Shown one piece after another: positions 1 to 13,408 of a DNA stretch of 64,000 nucleotides. Each line of letters begins with the position of its first letter. Position 1 is the first letter of the stretch. This DNA is from Anopheles merus (Eukaryota; Arthropoda; Insecta; Diptera; Culicidae): NCBI RefSeq assembly GCF_017562075.2, contig NC_054082.1:4583550-4647549 (forward strand), given 5' to 3'. The position numbers and the translations under genes were made by a program. The notes under the pieces were generated by a model that was not told where the DNA came from, ran no database searches, and saw only the letters and a program-made list of their open reading frames with translations.

Positions 1-226
1 TCGTGCTGCTGCTGCTGCTGCTACTTCTACTACTGCCGCTAGGCACTATTGTACGAGAGCCTTTCGGGAAGAGAATGCAAACAAGCAAGAGAGAGAGTGA
101 GAGAGAGAGCAAAAGTACGCTCTCTGTCCCTTTACAAACGCACACAACCCAACCGTGTATGCCTTTCTCTCACTCGTCACAATGTCTATCACACAGCATC
201 CATCCGAAAGCATTCGTGACACATAT

Positions 227-228
<2 letters not shown>

Positions 229-304
<76 letters not shown>
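229..304. repeat. (CA)n microsatellite
   Basis: A run of about 37 perfect CA dinucleotides. It creates spurious open frames encoding His-Thr on one strand and Cys-Val on the other. Confidence 0.98.
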
Positions 305-306
<2 letters not shown>

Positions 307-500
307 TCACATGCACACATTAACGCACGACTCTGTGTTCGGGGCACAACCGCACTGACAGCCGCGACAGCCTTCGTCACGCTGTACGTCGTCGCACGGG
401 CGCACGGGGAAGCAATATGTCGCGTGCGGGTATGTCCTTCACGGGGGCCGTCAGTTCGTACCGTCCGAGCAAACCGCAGCGCGTATTACCGTATAGCCAA

Positions 501-751
<251 letters not shown>

Positions 752-1609
752 TATGCCTTCAAAAACGCGCTCCCATTGCCGCGTTGCCTTCGGTAGTTTG
801 GCCGCTTTTGTAGCTCAATCACCCACTTAGCACGGTTGGGGTGCGCCACTGTCATTGTGTTTACGCTGCGTGTGACGTTTTTTCGGTAGAGTTGCTGCCC
901 TATCCCCTTCTTGTTGTAGAGGATTTAGTGACTTTTTTTTAAAGAAAAGGCGGTGCCATCTCCTAGATACGGTTTTTTTTTTTTGTTACAAAGAAAGGTG
1001 ATGTTTATATTGATGATGGTGCCCCTGTTGTGACATGATTAATTGGGTTTTGGTTCCGGTTTTCCACAAATACACCCCTGTGCGGGCCATGCACCCCCAT
1101 TTGAAGTGGTAAAAGTAATACATCAATTCGGGTTTGCCACTGCCTCTGGACCGACCGGTGGCAGGCTGCCGAGGAACTTTGCTTTTAAATAGGCCGAATC
1201 CACTCCACTCCAAAGCTCTTCAATTTGTCTTCAAAACAATTTATAACAAAGTGGTGCTCCCGCTCTTGGGAGGATTTCCATGCTGCGAAGCTTGACAAAC
1301 AAAAAACGCACCCAACCCCACCCAACCTGTCACACTATTTCTTTGGCCAATAAAAATAATAGCGACACTTATCGCATGTCCTGTACGAGCGACGAGCCAT
1401 TTCCCCAACTGGCACATGAGTTCCACACTCCCACATTCGCACTGATGGAAAGGGGCGCCCGGCTAAACGGAGTGGGGGGGAGGGGGAAGCATCATTTATC
1501 AAGCTCAGCCCAGCTCCGGCTCAAAACCACACCGGTGTAGGCTCATCTGCTGGTAGCCCCCAAAATGCGCGACCATATACATCCATCAGCCCCAGTAGCC
1601 CCATAGAAA

Positions 1610-1641
<32 letters not shown>

Positions 1642-2649
1642 GGCTGGGTCTCGCTTCGCACGGATTCACTTCAATCTCGTTTGACGGAATAATTAACCAA
1701 GCGCCTTTGCCACACACACACACACACAGACACACACCCATTGCCTTCGGAACTGAGCGCGGAATGGAATCTGCTTTCCTCCTGTCATCTACCGGAATGA
1801 CTTATTGTCTTTCTTTGTTACACTCGATTGCCCTTGTGCCAACTACCCGTTCCGACCCGAGAAGGCGTAATGGGATGAACCGGCGACACTGGAGCGGCCC
1901 CGTGTTGGCCCTTACCTCCCCATCCCCCCCCCCCCACCACTTTCAAAGGGGCCACATGATAAACACATCCACCGAACCGTTGACACTAAACGATGATTCG
2001 GTACATTTTGGCTTCTTTCACAGTGTCATCTTCATGGCCCTGCTCTGTCTGCCCCTTTCCGGTTTCTTCCGGTTAGGCATTCAAGACATGCTGCTGAAAA
2101 GGAGGGGGAAGGAACGAGGTAAAAGAAGAGGAAAAAAAGCACATACCCCTTCGCCCCGTACACTATTTCCCACTATGGTCGCGGTGTAAGAAAACTAGCA
2201 CAAGCGTTCGCGCGCGCACACACACATACACACACACACAGAACATTCGCTTATCGCGACACCTACAGTCGCGCGAGGGTTACGCTGAAGTAAACTAAAA
2301 CTGCTCCCAATCGCTGGCGCACATTACGTAACACGCACAACACGGTTCTGTCGCGGCTGGGTGTGCTGGGGTTTTTGTCGAATAAACCTAACCCATTTCG
2401 GTTTGGCCGTGTTGGTTGTGCGGAGATGATTGATCTTGGGAATTGGCACACATACATATACACAAACACACACTCATGCATGCAGGCCAGATGTGTAAGG
2501 CGTGTCGGTTTCACTGGAAACGACAGCTGCTTCGAGGTCGAGGTGTGAGCTTTTTTATGAGCTTCACAGATTCATTAAGCGAGCATAAGAACTTTGGCAT
2601 TCGGCAAGCAAGCTCTGCGAAAGTTGTGACTTTCCAAAACCACGGTGAA

Positions 2650-3345
2650 AATGAATAAAAGTTTACAGTCAGAATCAGTATATTAAAGAAATAATTCCTC
2701 AAGCATCAGACCCTTTGGATTGGATTTTCATACATTCCAACAGTCATCAGCTAACAAACTGAGATTTCAGCTTATCAATGAAACAGTAAACATCATCACA
2801 GGTTGCTTCCATTTGACACTTATGATCGGCCATATTGGATTTCACCATTTGTGTTAAAACAAAAATACATTTTAACATCGATTATACTTTAAATAACTTT
2901 TAAAATTCGATCCAAACAATGTCTAACCTATGTACACAAAAAAGTTATGCTTCAGCAAGAAATATCAATCCAGAGCTTCATGAGCTAGCCTGATTGAGCC
3001 TGCGACGAATTGACGTTTGTTTACATATTTATCAGTCCAAAACAATTTATTTGCATGAGGTTTTGTATGGAGTGTTGAGATGATCTTGCTAGTGAACCAA
3101 CTAGTGTCAAACTCCATTTAAAAAAAGAGCTGACTGGAATTGTAAAATTCCCCCCAGTTACAGACTATTCACAAAAAGCTCTGTACCGATGGAGACGCTT
3201 GGTGGTTCATGAAAAAAGCTCTATTTTTTGCTTAATTTCCTTAATATTATTTTTAAACTAAGAAAAATAATATTACAATAGCGAGATATAAAAACAAGTT
3301 TTCGATTGCATAAAAAAAACTTGAAAGTCAACATCATTACCTGCT
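2650..3345. other. A+T-rich stretch without genes
   Basis: Noticeably richer in A and T than the flanks and nearly free of CA repeats. TTTGACACT at about 2812-2820 is matched by its complement AGTGTCAAA at about 3102-3110. These may be arms of a small degenerate mobile element, but the match does not extend convincingly further. Confidence 0.4.
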
Positions 3346-3349
3346 ATTA

Positions 3350-3350
3350 G

Positions 3351-3447
<97 letters not shown>

Positions 3448-3486
3448 TTCTCTCTCTCTCTCTCCCTCTCACTCTCTCTCTCTCTT
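3350..3486. repeat. (CT)n microsatellite, about 135 bp
   Basis: Nearly pure CT dinucleotides with a few T, CC or AC interruptions. It is the longest polypurine/polypyrimidine tract here and could adopt triplex (H-DNA) structure. Confidence 0.97.
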
Positions 3487-3559
3487 CAGAGCTAAACGAG
3501 TCACAATGGGGAAGAAATATGACACAATATTCACTTTCAAACGCCAATAGAATAGAGCA

Positions 3560-3588
3560 ATAGCAGCAGCAGCAGCAGCAGCAGCAGT
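3560..3588. repeat. (CAG)n trinucleotide run
   Basis: About nine CAG units close to the (CT)n array. No coding frame around it is convincing. Confidence 0.9.
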
Positions 3589-6281
3589 TTCTCCAGCCCA
3601 GTAAGTACTGTTTGAACAAAACTGTCTTTCCTGGAGGAAAATGGGAGAGTCAAAGGAAGGGACGAATCAAAATCAAATAAACAACCGTACGAAGCAGTAA
3701 GAGCTCATATGCGAATGCCAGGCAACAAAATTTCCCACCTTCCCCCCCCTCCCCCCCCCTTACACCAGCATATTCCGCGCCCTTTCCATTCCGCCCCAAA
3801 AACTGTGTGCACATCATTCTCCGGCAGCTACTTATGCTGACTGTTTGATGCTTTTGAGTGGCGTCCCCCGCCGATCCCACTCCCACCCGCACCCGCCCAC
3901 CCGTAAGTTCGACACAATCATCTGGCCTGGCACCATGCGCCATACGGAATCGGTTACGCCCGGTTGGATGTGCTTCGTACCGTGCTAGCTAGCTCCAACC
4001 TACCGCAGCGCCACCGAGCGAAGCCAATGACAATTTCATCATTTTTGTTGTGCTCCTCCGTTTCACAAACAGTGTCCTTCACTCAATTGCTGCGGCCCAC
4101 TTCAAGGTGTACGGCGCCGAATGCCGACGAAGCAAGCATGGGGCAGGCCGCGACCAACCCGGAGCAGACAACGACAACGGCAGCAACAACAAAAAAAAGC
4201 AGTGGATGCTTGCCTTCATCCCTTCAGGGCTCGTTTGCATCGTACAAACGGGCTCCTGGGAACTGGCTGTGTGTCGAAGTGTGTGTGCAAAGGGATACAA
4301 CACTTCAACCTTACCCGCACGGGAGACTCGGAACCTTCTTATCATACCCGATCACCAGCTGCAGACGCCAAATATGAAATGGAAATAGACAGAACATTGT
4401 GCACGGTTAGAGATGGATGCTTCTCGCTCAAGCGGAGCAGAGATAGAGCAAAAAAGAGGTGATAAAACATCATTATCCTTCAACCTGGAACAAACAGACC
4501 TGATACCAGCTGCACCTTTCGCCCACTGCACTACTGCCGGACAGGCGGGATAGGTAGACGCAATGACAGCCGGCTGCTTTGTTTGTGGCTGCCTGTATCC
4601 CACCCGAGCCGTACCTTGTCCCCAGACGGCCATAAACAAACCAATACGTGCGTTAAGTAAATGAGAAAATAGAACGACGAGCGTACCGGGGAAAGGTGAC
4701 CGCAGCGGTACCATAAAACCGCTTCTGATACGCTGTTTAGTGATGATTGATGGTTTGCACGGGAGGATGGAAACGACCCCAGGCTAGAGAGCAGCGGGGG
4801 AGAGAATGAATTGCGACCGGCACAGTGCTGCACGCCCAGCGTAGTTTTCTGCGGCAGTAGATTACATTAACGGCTATGGGTATCGGTAGCATCCTCCGTC
4901 GCACTCGAAAGGAGGAAGGGAAGAAGGGAAACAGAAGGGAAGACATCTATATAACAGAGGGCAGAAGGGAGCAAAAAGAAGCACCGAATCAATGCGAACG
5001 CGAACAGTAAAAGAGATTTAAGACGGTAGACGCACTGTCTGGTGTGTTGCTGTTTGAATGTCGGGTGTTATTCCCCGCCTGTGACGCCGTGACGGTAGGA
5101 CAGCTTCTCGATTATTTATTACGCTCAATCAGCGTTCCGGTTGATTGATTTTTGAACCAATATCTGGTGAGCCGGTCAGCGCCTGGACATTGCAAACCAT
5201 TCGTCATAGTTGTGGAACGCCAAAGCGTTCCTTTTTTTTCTAACAACCGACCAGCTATTTCACAACATGTCGCTCGTTGCAGCACGCCTTAACGGGGTTT
5301 AAAAATAGAGCCAAACTCCAACACACACACACACACACACACAAGTAAAACAATCCCGTTACACACTACACTGCACATCCGGCAGTGTCCGTTGATCCGG
5401 GGCAATCCCGTCCCGATCAAACCGCATCATTTAAAGCACGTCCGCGCTTTCAATCGACAAGCTAAAAATAGCCCTTCGTCCACGGATCGTCCACTATCAC
5501 GAGCGCACACCTTTTATCGCCTCATCCCCAGCAGCTGTTTGACGAATTGGAACAGTGTGTGTGTGTGTGTGTGTGTGCGATGAGAAGTCCATTCTGGCAC
5601 TGGTCCAGCCCATCATCCCATGGAGCTATTACACGTCCCCGGAAGCAGTTTGTCAGTGAAGGCAGCGGGAGAGGGCGGACACCGCTTTGGGTGGACCTGT
5701 CACCGTTAAAAGGCGTCTCCAAAACGGGACTTCCGCCCGGTGAAGGGAAAAGAAAATTTCAACAAGATTGTTACCGTGTCCTTTGCCTCTTCTGCTTCCC
5801 CGGACCTGCTTGCTGGCAGCATCGAGGCGACGAACGCACCACCGCGGTGCGGTGTTCGAAATAGACCGCAAGCAAGCCGTTCCGTTCGAGCTTCATTGCT
5901 ACTTTTGTACTCTTTTTTTTTTTGGGTCGATGATTGACTGATGCTGAAAGAAGTGGTGGCGAGTGTGGGTGGGGAGAAGGAGCAGGTTGCTTGCTGCATG
6001 TGCTCCCTGGTGTCCGGGAGACAATTTGTCACATCTGACATTTCGATTTCCTTATCATCGACGCTCGACGCCGGTGGCACACTGCGCGGAGTGGCCCTTG
6101 AACAAGGACCCTGTTGGACGTGGCTGCTTTTTTTGTTTGAACGGCCATCATCTGCCAGTCGGGAGTGGAGTGGCCTATCCCGGCAAAAGAAACTTGTTGG
6201 CCGGAGGTCAGGTGAACCTTGTCAGTCCAGTGACCAGTGATGTTCGATAAATGGCTTTCGTCGTAGTTGTTGTTGTTTTTG

Positions 6282-6305
6282 CCCCCCCCCCCCCCCCCCC
6301 CCCCC
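6282..6305. repeat. Poly(C) tract, 24 bp
   Basis: An uninterrupted C run (G on the minus strand). Length may be unreliable because such tracts are hard to sequence. Similar shorter tracts lie at about 6776-6790 and 9735-9751. Confidence 0.95.
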
Positions 6306-7739
6306 TCATTCTTGCTCTTTCTTTTGGATTGGATTGGCCGGAGCAACTCGTCCTGCAGCGGTTCGTCACATTCGCTCAGCAGCCAGCTAAATGTATTGTC
6401 GTTTCAGGACGCGCTTGAACGGTTTCGGCAGTAAGGGGTGAAAATGTCAATCATTACATACCCCCTCCTTCACATCAACCTCTCCGCTCTCCCGCAACAT
6501 CGGTTGGGACAATTTCCTGCCAACTTTTGCCATCCTCCCCTCCTCCCCTCTCCACTTTCCAGCAAACTCCACAAAACATTCCATTGACATACTTTGTTGG
6601 AGGATTTGTTCGCTTCCGTTCGACGCACACACCGCCGCCGCCTCCATTGTGACAAGCCACACAAAAGAAACCGGAAAAGAATGGACACAGGGTGTGTCTG
6701 TGTGTGTGCCAGTGGCTCAAAATGGGTGGATAAATCCACTTTCAAACTATTTGACTCCCGACCTACCACCTCTGCCCCCCCCCCCCCCCCATACCATCCA
6801 TCCATCTATCGCCCATTGTGCTACGGCCACAAGGAAAAACCAACCAAAGCCGCCCCATACCTTGATTGATGGAAGTAGAGATGGCACGCTTGCTGGTGGA
6901 ACTAAAACAGCTCCCCCGCCTCCCGCACCAACCTGACTTGCTAGCCACCGTTCGGTTCGGTGGGGGGAGGGGGAGGGGGGGAAATAGTTTCAAAAGGTTT
7001 GGCAGGCAACTTTTTACCCCGGTAACAAAGCGAACCAAAAAAAAGGAAAGAAAAAAGCGCACACACGAGAAGGCGAGTGGAGGGAAATTTTAAAAAATTA
7101 ACAAAACCAGACAATAGCAGTTCAGTTCAAGTTCCACCATCCCCCCCCCCTTCCCTCCCCACAGTGGAGGCCACCGGGCTTACCGGGCGGCGTAATGGTG
7201 TCTTCGGGGCGGGCGGGTGCTACCTGATCCTGCGTACGGCGCCGCACGCCGCGGATGGACGGAAATTATGCAATCTTCTAACGATGTGCGAAGATTCGCT
7301 GCTGGCACTCCTTTTCGGGCTCCTTTTGCTCATTTCTCCCTTTCATTCACCCACCCACCCAGCTACCTACCATCTGCCAGAACATACACGCACACACACA
7401 CACGCACACACACAGACTCGACACTGTACGCGTTTTAAACGCGCTTTTGTTTCCTTCCTCCCAACTTCGCCGCCACTTGCGTGTGCTCTTGTGCAGCAAA
7501 ACGGTGTTTCTGCGTTCTTCTCAAGACGAAATCAAAAGTAATCCGAGCCAAAAGGGGGCGGTGGGAGGAGTGAAGTGGGAAAAGGAAGAAGCGGCCACCG
7601 TTGATCCCAACACTGTGGCCACGGTGTCGCGAACATAAACCACCGCGCCCCACAACATCAAACACACGCACACACACTGAGTGAGCTTTGCGCTGATTGC
7701 ACTCATTCACTCGGGCGCTCTCTCTCTCTCGCGCGCGAG

Positions 7740-7779
<40 letters not shown>

Positions 7780-10700
7780 TAAGACAACTCCACCAATGCC
7801 ACCATGCACGGATCTTTATCGGCAGCATCGCCGCAGCAGGCGGCCCGCACGAAATCGAGAACGTGTACATCGTCTTTTGACATATTTTCGGCACCATCAT
7901 CATCAGCAGCAGCAGCTTCAGGGAGTTTGGTTTGCAGCACACAGGATCGCTTCCCCCCCCCCCTCACATCGCTCTTTCTCTCTCACACACACGCTCTGGC
8001 AGAAGCTCTCCGCTAAGTAGGGGCGCGTACATACGAGAGATCCTTTTCTCAATGCACTGATGATAAACTGTTCTCTTCGCCATCTCGCGGCACCACCACC
8101 ATTATCGCATCTACTTTTACAGCACGCGCTGCTTGGGGCGGTGTGGTGTGTTGTATTTTGCTTCTTCTTTAGAGTGTCCCCTTTATCGTGCTCTCGCGCA
8201 GACGCTTGTTTGTCTCTCTCGCTCTCTCTATGCCTCTCTTCTCCGTGGGTCACATTTTGCCCAAAAGCTTGCACACAGCTTGCTATCCTTGAGCAAAAGG
8301 CGAGCGAGATAGAGCGGTTGAACAACAAGAGAGAGAGAGAGAGTGTGAGGGAGAATGAAAACGAAGTGAGAGAGCGAGCGAGCGCGCGAGAGTGCGTTTG
8401 CTCTGCCTTTTGAACTTCAGACCGCTGCCGTTTGACAGTTGAAAGGGAGTTGTCAGCAGTTCGCCCGCTTGCCAATTGGGGATGTTGATTTTTTTTTCTT
8501 TTCTTCTGTGTTGCTCCCATCTTTTCTTTGCGTTTTTTTGTTGTTGCTATAGCTGGGTGGATTTTCCCGAGAGGGGAGCTGCTGTTTTTTTTTGCCTTTC
8601 CTTTTCTTTTCTTCTGGTTGCTGTTGTATCGTCACCGCTGGCAAATGGGTGCGCACTTGCAAACACACTCTCACATACACACAAAAACACAAGATCTGGC
8701 GGCATGGAAACACACAAAAAAAACCGTGCCCGTTCGACAATCGCTTTTCCGCCGCTACCGCTGGTGTCGAGGAAAAGTCGAGCAGCGTACCGTGCCGCGG
8801 ATAAGAATGGGCGAGATGAACCGCGACATTACATAAACCTGCTGTACCGAGCGAGTTGGCGGAAGGGGGGTGTGGGCAAAAAATGGCTCCCCGTAACGTG
8901 ACCTACCAGGCTGCTCCATAACGCAATCAAGCGGCAGCAAGGGGGAGATGGGAGGGGGGATTGTGGGGTGGGGTTTTGTTGATACAAAAAATGTTTCAAT
9001 TTCAACGCAACGAAATTGAATTAATTTGGAATTCGACTGTTCTGCTATTGATCTTCGTATGCTTCCCTGCTCTTTGGCCCGTTTTGGGCACTTTCATGCA
9101 CTGTACGCTACATGGAGAATAGGAAATTAATTACAGTATGAGAACAAAGTCTCATCCTTCAAGACGTTCGATGTATTACACCCAACACCATCCAATACCA
9201 GAACGTAAAAGCTGCACCACATTGCACATACAATTGATATTGACTAAAGCTCAAAAGGAACTGCAATGCCAGGGAAAACAGAAGATAAAATACTTCGTTT
9301 TGCTCCAGCAAGAATGAAAATATGTTTTACGAAAATCAACCAAATATTATCCCCCAAGCCAAGAGCTCAAACAATGCTCGATGGCTACACCCAGCAGCCG
9401 ACGCACGCCACACTGTCGCAGTAGAGATCGCGCTGTTCCGGAACGACGACGTTCAAACCCGTTCCATTGTCCGTTATGGTGCTTTCGTTCATGGCGTGCC
9501 ATGGCGTCGAGGATCTTGTGAACAGCCTCACGAACGATCGTGAACGACTAAAAGAACACGCACACACACACAAAACGTGTGATCGAGTTGGTTCGTGCAC
9601 ATGTGTTTGAAGGGTGCTTTGCCGAAAGGATGAACCGATGCTGCGGTTGGAAGAGTATGGGCAACGGAATCGGTAAAGAGGGGGGTGGGGATAGAAATAC
9701 ATCTTCGTTCTCTCTTTTTTTGCTCTACAGTCCCTCCCCCCCCCCCCCCCCTAACAACTTTCTCCCTGGCTTTTCTCAGCACGAATTTGAGAAGATCTCG
9801 CCTGCTCTTGCTTTCTCCGGGGAGAACTCTCCTTCTTTCTTTCTTTTTTTTCGTTTTGAAGCAGAAGGAGAAAGGCAGTTGCTCTTCGCTCGCTTCTCAC
9901 ATCGCGTGTCCGTGTGCTGCATGCATAAACGGCTTACGTACACGCCCGTTTGAAAGCATCATGCGAAACGATCTTCTTTTGGGGCGTTGGACTACCCGAC
10001 TCCCATAGCGGGTCTCACGCTTTGTTTTGTGGGCAAGCTATCGTGTTTCTTTCCAATCGTTACTTCTCACAGTGTCACTGATTGTGGATTTTGGAGCAAA
10101 AAAAAAACAAAAAAATGTTACACATACAGTTTGTCACACACACACACAAGCACCAAAAAAACGGTACGAACAACAGCAGCAGCAGAAGGATTTAAGCTTA
10201 GTAGCCTGCGACAATGGACCACCACCCAGTGTGAGCGAGATGGTGCGATGCATCACAGCCGAAAAAGGAGCGAGAGAGAGAGAGAGAGAGCGAGAAAGAG
10301 CGAGCGAATGCTGGATGTATGTGTGTCTGTGTGTGCGAGAGAGCGAAAGGGACGCCCGTACACTAATTCCTTCGCACTGGGAGTGTTGTATCCACTTGCT
10401 CCATTGACACAAAACCGTCGCCTTTTTTCCGCATCATGCTGAGGAGGAGTGAAAACCCCACACACATGGGCGTTGAACGCTTTTCTTCGGCTGGTTCTAG
10501 CGGCTGCTGCTGCTGCTGCCACTGGGCCTTGTCCACAGCCTTGCGGCCTGGAGGTGGTCAGTTAGGGGTTGATTTATTTCATGCCACAAGATTATCTCTA
10601 GCGCATTTACACACACACACACGCACACACGCACACACACATTACACAAATTTGCCCAATCCACCTGCAACTATCACGCCCGTTTCGCGAAAGCAGTCAC

Positions 10701-11204
10701 TCGGTCACACTTGCTTCTCGGTATTTCCTTTTTTTTCCCCGAGGATTTTTTGTTACAAAAAAAAGCATCCACCACAAGATATTTGCTAATCCTCAGGCCA
10801 CACACACACACACACACACATTCACATTCAGTAGAAAGAATTTGTTTGTTTTTTTTTCTTCCTTTCTTGAGAGCCTCGCCTCGGCTGGGAGGTCCCAATT
10901 TGGCAGGCAGCAGTATTCCATTTTCTTTTTACGGGTTCTTTCATTGGCCCGACGCTCACGGTACGACGATAGACGGCTGCGATTAGTATTTTTCACTTTT
11001 GTAATTAAGATTTATTCAACTGCTATATACCACAAAAAACCCACCACCACGGCCACTAACCGATTCAACCGAGCAGAAGAAGTCCTCACGTAGTCCTACT
11101 TGCAGCTCGACCACACTAACTCGGCACTCAGACGACTCTGGCACGGCCGTACCGTTCGCTGGTGCTCTCTTGGCTGGCCATCGGGGTGTCTCCTGCTGTC
11201 CACC

Positions 11205-11208
<4 letters not shown>

Positions 11209-11252
<44 letters not shown>
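11209..11252. repeat. (CA)n microsatellite
   Basis: About 20 CA units with one CG interruption at the left end. Confidence 0.95.
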
Positions 11253-11477
11253 ACAGTAAAGGGATGCTGGATGGGAAAAGCGACGTTCCAGAGCACGAGA
11301 ATAAGTATACGCACACGAACACACACACACATACTCACCCACGGTGTCCTCTCGCGTGAAATACGTTGAAAAGGGTCAGAGTGTTTTTTTTTTTGTTTTT
11401 GGTTTGCTTTCTCTTGTTTGTGACGCCCCGTATCGGAACACGCTGGGAGCGGCTCCTTATCACACCAACACCACCAA

Positions 11478-11519
11478 AACAGAGTAGCAGCAGCAACAGC
11501 AGCAGCAGCAGCAGCAGCA
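11478..11519. repeat. (CAG)n with a CAA interruption
   Basis: GCAGCAGCAACAGCAGCAG-type run of about 13 triplets. The sense frame would read Ser or Gln homopolymer. No recognisable gene surrounds it. Confidence 0.93.
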
Positions 11520-12135
11520 ACGATTTCCCCACAGCACACTTGGATTCGTTGGGTACGCGCGCATGTGCAACCTTTGGCTCATTCAGTCGCTTCCGACGGA
11601 AGATGGGAGAGTTGATGCTCTATCCCGCTTGCACCTCGCTGGAACATTGCCCAGCTACGAGGTTGCTTCTCTCACTCTCCCATTCGTCCGATGCCGAAGC
11701 ACGTTGTCGATTCTTTGTCACACCCTGTAAGTGACGATTTGTCCGTGCAGGGCTAAGAGAAACGCATGCAAACATTGGCATCGTGTGTGCACGGCGATAC
11801 ACTCCAAAGCTTGCTAGTTTGTGTCAGTCAGTGTACTAAACAACACACTCACACGCGTTCGTAGCTCACCGTTGTATCGCAAAAGCTCACAAAAGCTGCC
11901 TTAGTGTGGTTGGTGTACTAGTGGAGCTTTTAAAAGGGAAGCTTTTGCCGAATGGTGACACATTTCCATAAACCTTTCTTCTTCTAAAAAATACTACTTT
12001 TTTGCTATTAATTTACAGATGTAGAGTAGTGATGTACTCTTTGAAGCGCACCCACGACTCCGATCTGACTCCGGTAATTGTTAGTTCGAATCCAACTCCC
12101 AGAACATCCGAATTGACTAGTGAGTTTAACAGGAA

Positions 12136-12657
12136 GTCGGAGTCGTCCGGAGTCGTTCGGAATCGTCCAGAGTCACCCGGAGTCGTTTGGAGTCGTTGTG
12201 ATCAGGTATTTCAGGGACGACTCCGGACGACTCCGATCCGACTCCGATCGACTCCATTCGACTCCGACGACTCCGAACGACTCCGAACGAATCCGGACGA
12301 CTTCGGACATCTTTGGTCGACTCTAGATGTTTCCGACTCCGGAAGACTCCGAACGACTCCGGACGGCTCCGGACAACTCCGAACGACTCCGACGACTCCG
12401 AACGATTCCGGACATCTCTGGCCGGATGGTGCCAGATGTTTCCGACTCCAGAAGACTCCGAACGACTCCGGACGGCTCCGACGACTCTGAACGACTCCGA
12501 ACGACTCCGACGACTCCGAATGACTCGGAACGACTCCGAACGACTCCGGACATATCTGGCTGCAGATGACTCCGAACGACTCCGAACGACTCCGACGACT
12601 CCGAACGATTCCGGGCGACTCCGGACGATTTCGGACGATCCCAAACGACTCCGGATA
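12136..12657. repeat. GACTCCGAACGA-type minisatellite arranged as a foldback
   Basis: From 12136 to about 12197 the plus strand repeats GGAGTCGT-type units. After a unique spacer of roughly 18 bp (TGATCAGGTATTTC region) the complementary CGACTCCG-type units run from 12216 to 12657. Units are mostly 9 or 12 bp, so several frames on both strands stay open. Inside the long arm a higher-order unit beginning AGATGTTTCCGACTCC recurs at about 12326 and 12434, a spacing near 108 bp. Confidence 0.9.
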
Positions 12658-12770
12658 ATGCTCAGTCGACTTACCTCCGCATTTTTGCCAACTTTACCCT
12701 TCACTAATGTCGAGTATCGTATCTTCTGCTTATTTGGCACAACAACCATAAAGTAGAATATAAAGTTGTA

Positions 12771-12895
12771 TATGAGTTCAGTAGCAGTTCCAGGTTCCGA
12801 TATGGGTTCAATAACAGTTGTAGCAGAGATATAGGTTCAGTATCAATTCCATGGTCGGTATAGGTTCAGCATCAGTCCTAGGACTGGTATGAGTT
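12771..12895. repeat. 29-30 bp minisatellite, about four copies
   Basis: Units starting TAT(A/G)(A/G)GTTCA begin at 12771, 12801, 12830, 12859 and 12888. Each carries AG(T/C)A(T/A)CAGTTCC-like sequence followed by a GG-rich end. Copies differ by several substitutions, so the array is old. It begins about 110 bp after the foldback minisatellite. Confidence 0.85.
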
Positions 12896-13400
12896 AACGT
12901 TTTGTTACAGAGCTCGAACAGGTTCATGGCTCTTGAATGTAACGGGCATTTGGGAATATCATTTCATAGCTCTTTTACCGGGCCAAAGTATGTCTAAAAT
13001 GTGCAGGAAATAGGCTTCACTTCAAAATGAATATGTTTAGTCATGTTTTCTCATTGCGATGCGGACAACCCCCTTCTTGACAACGAACAACAATCTACAG
13101 CCCGCAGAGACTTTATGCATCGACCATTGCACGAGCACTGTTTGCCATTCAATTGTTACCTTTTAGCACGGTTTTTAAGAAGCAAACAAACAATATTCAG
13201 CACTTGTTTGTTCAACAATTCACGATGCATCAAACGAAAGAGGGGATTGAATGTTGACGCAATCCATTAGCATAGGCTAACAACAAAAATTGATTGTGTT
13301 GACACACTTTAACACTCCACGCGGCATCCCCAGGTGTATCTAATTTCGAATGCTTTTTTTTCTAACGCATTCATCAACACCGCACTCAGACTGCACATAC
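12896..13400. other. Nothing recognised
   Basis: Unique-looking sequence between the 29-bp minisatellite and the presumed MPC1 3' end. The longest frame (13043-13270, plus) has no family resemblance. Confidence 0.5.
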
Positions 13401-13408
13401 TTCAGAGC

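Larger units (their letters stand above)
3490..12130. other. Non-coding, no gene recognised
   Basis: Dense short CA, GA, poly(C) and CAG runs. Frames of 100-200 codons occur (for example minus strand 7918-8520) but are built from Ser/Arg/Leu/Lys-rich low complexity. A short minus-strand frame at 7779-7967 has exon-like codon texture but no recognised similarity. It could be intron or intergenic DNA of genes outside the window. Confidence 0.5.

Noticed and set aside
2812..3110. TTTGACACT and AGTGTCAAA as possible terminal inverted repeats of a MITE
   Set aside because: Only nine bases match, there is no clear target-site duplication, and TTTGACA words recur by themselves across the window.
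7918..8520. 200-codon minus-strand frame
   Set aside because: Low-complexity Ser/Arg/Lys/Leu runs from CT/GA-rich DNA, with no domain or splice support.
12086..12100. GTTCGAATCC, which looks like a tRNA T-loop
   Set aside because: No acceptor stem, D arm or anticodon arm can be formed around it.
12002..12756. Overlapping 147-207 codon frames on both strands across the minisatellite
   Set aside because: They are produced by 9/12-bp repeat units without stops and encode only repeated RSRSESFGVV or ERLRTTPND-like strings.
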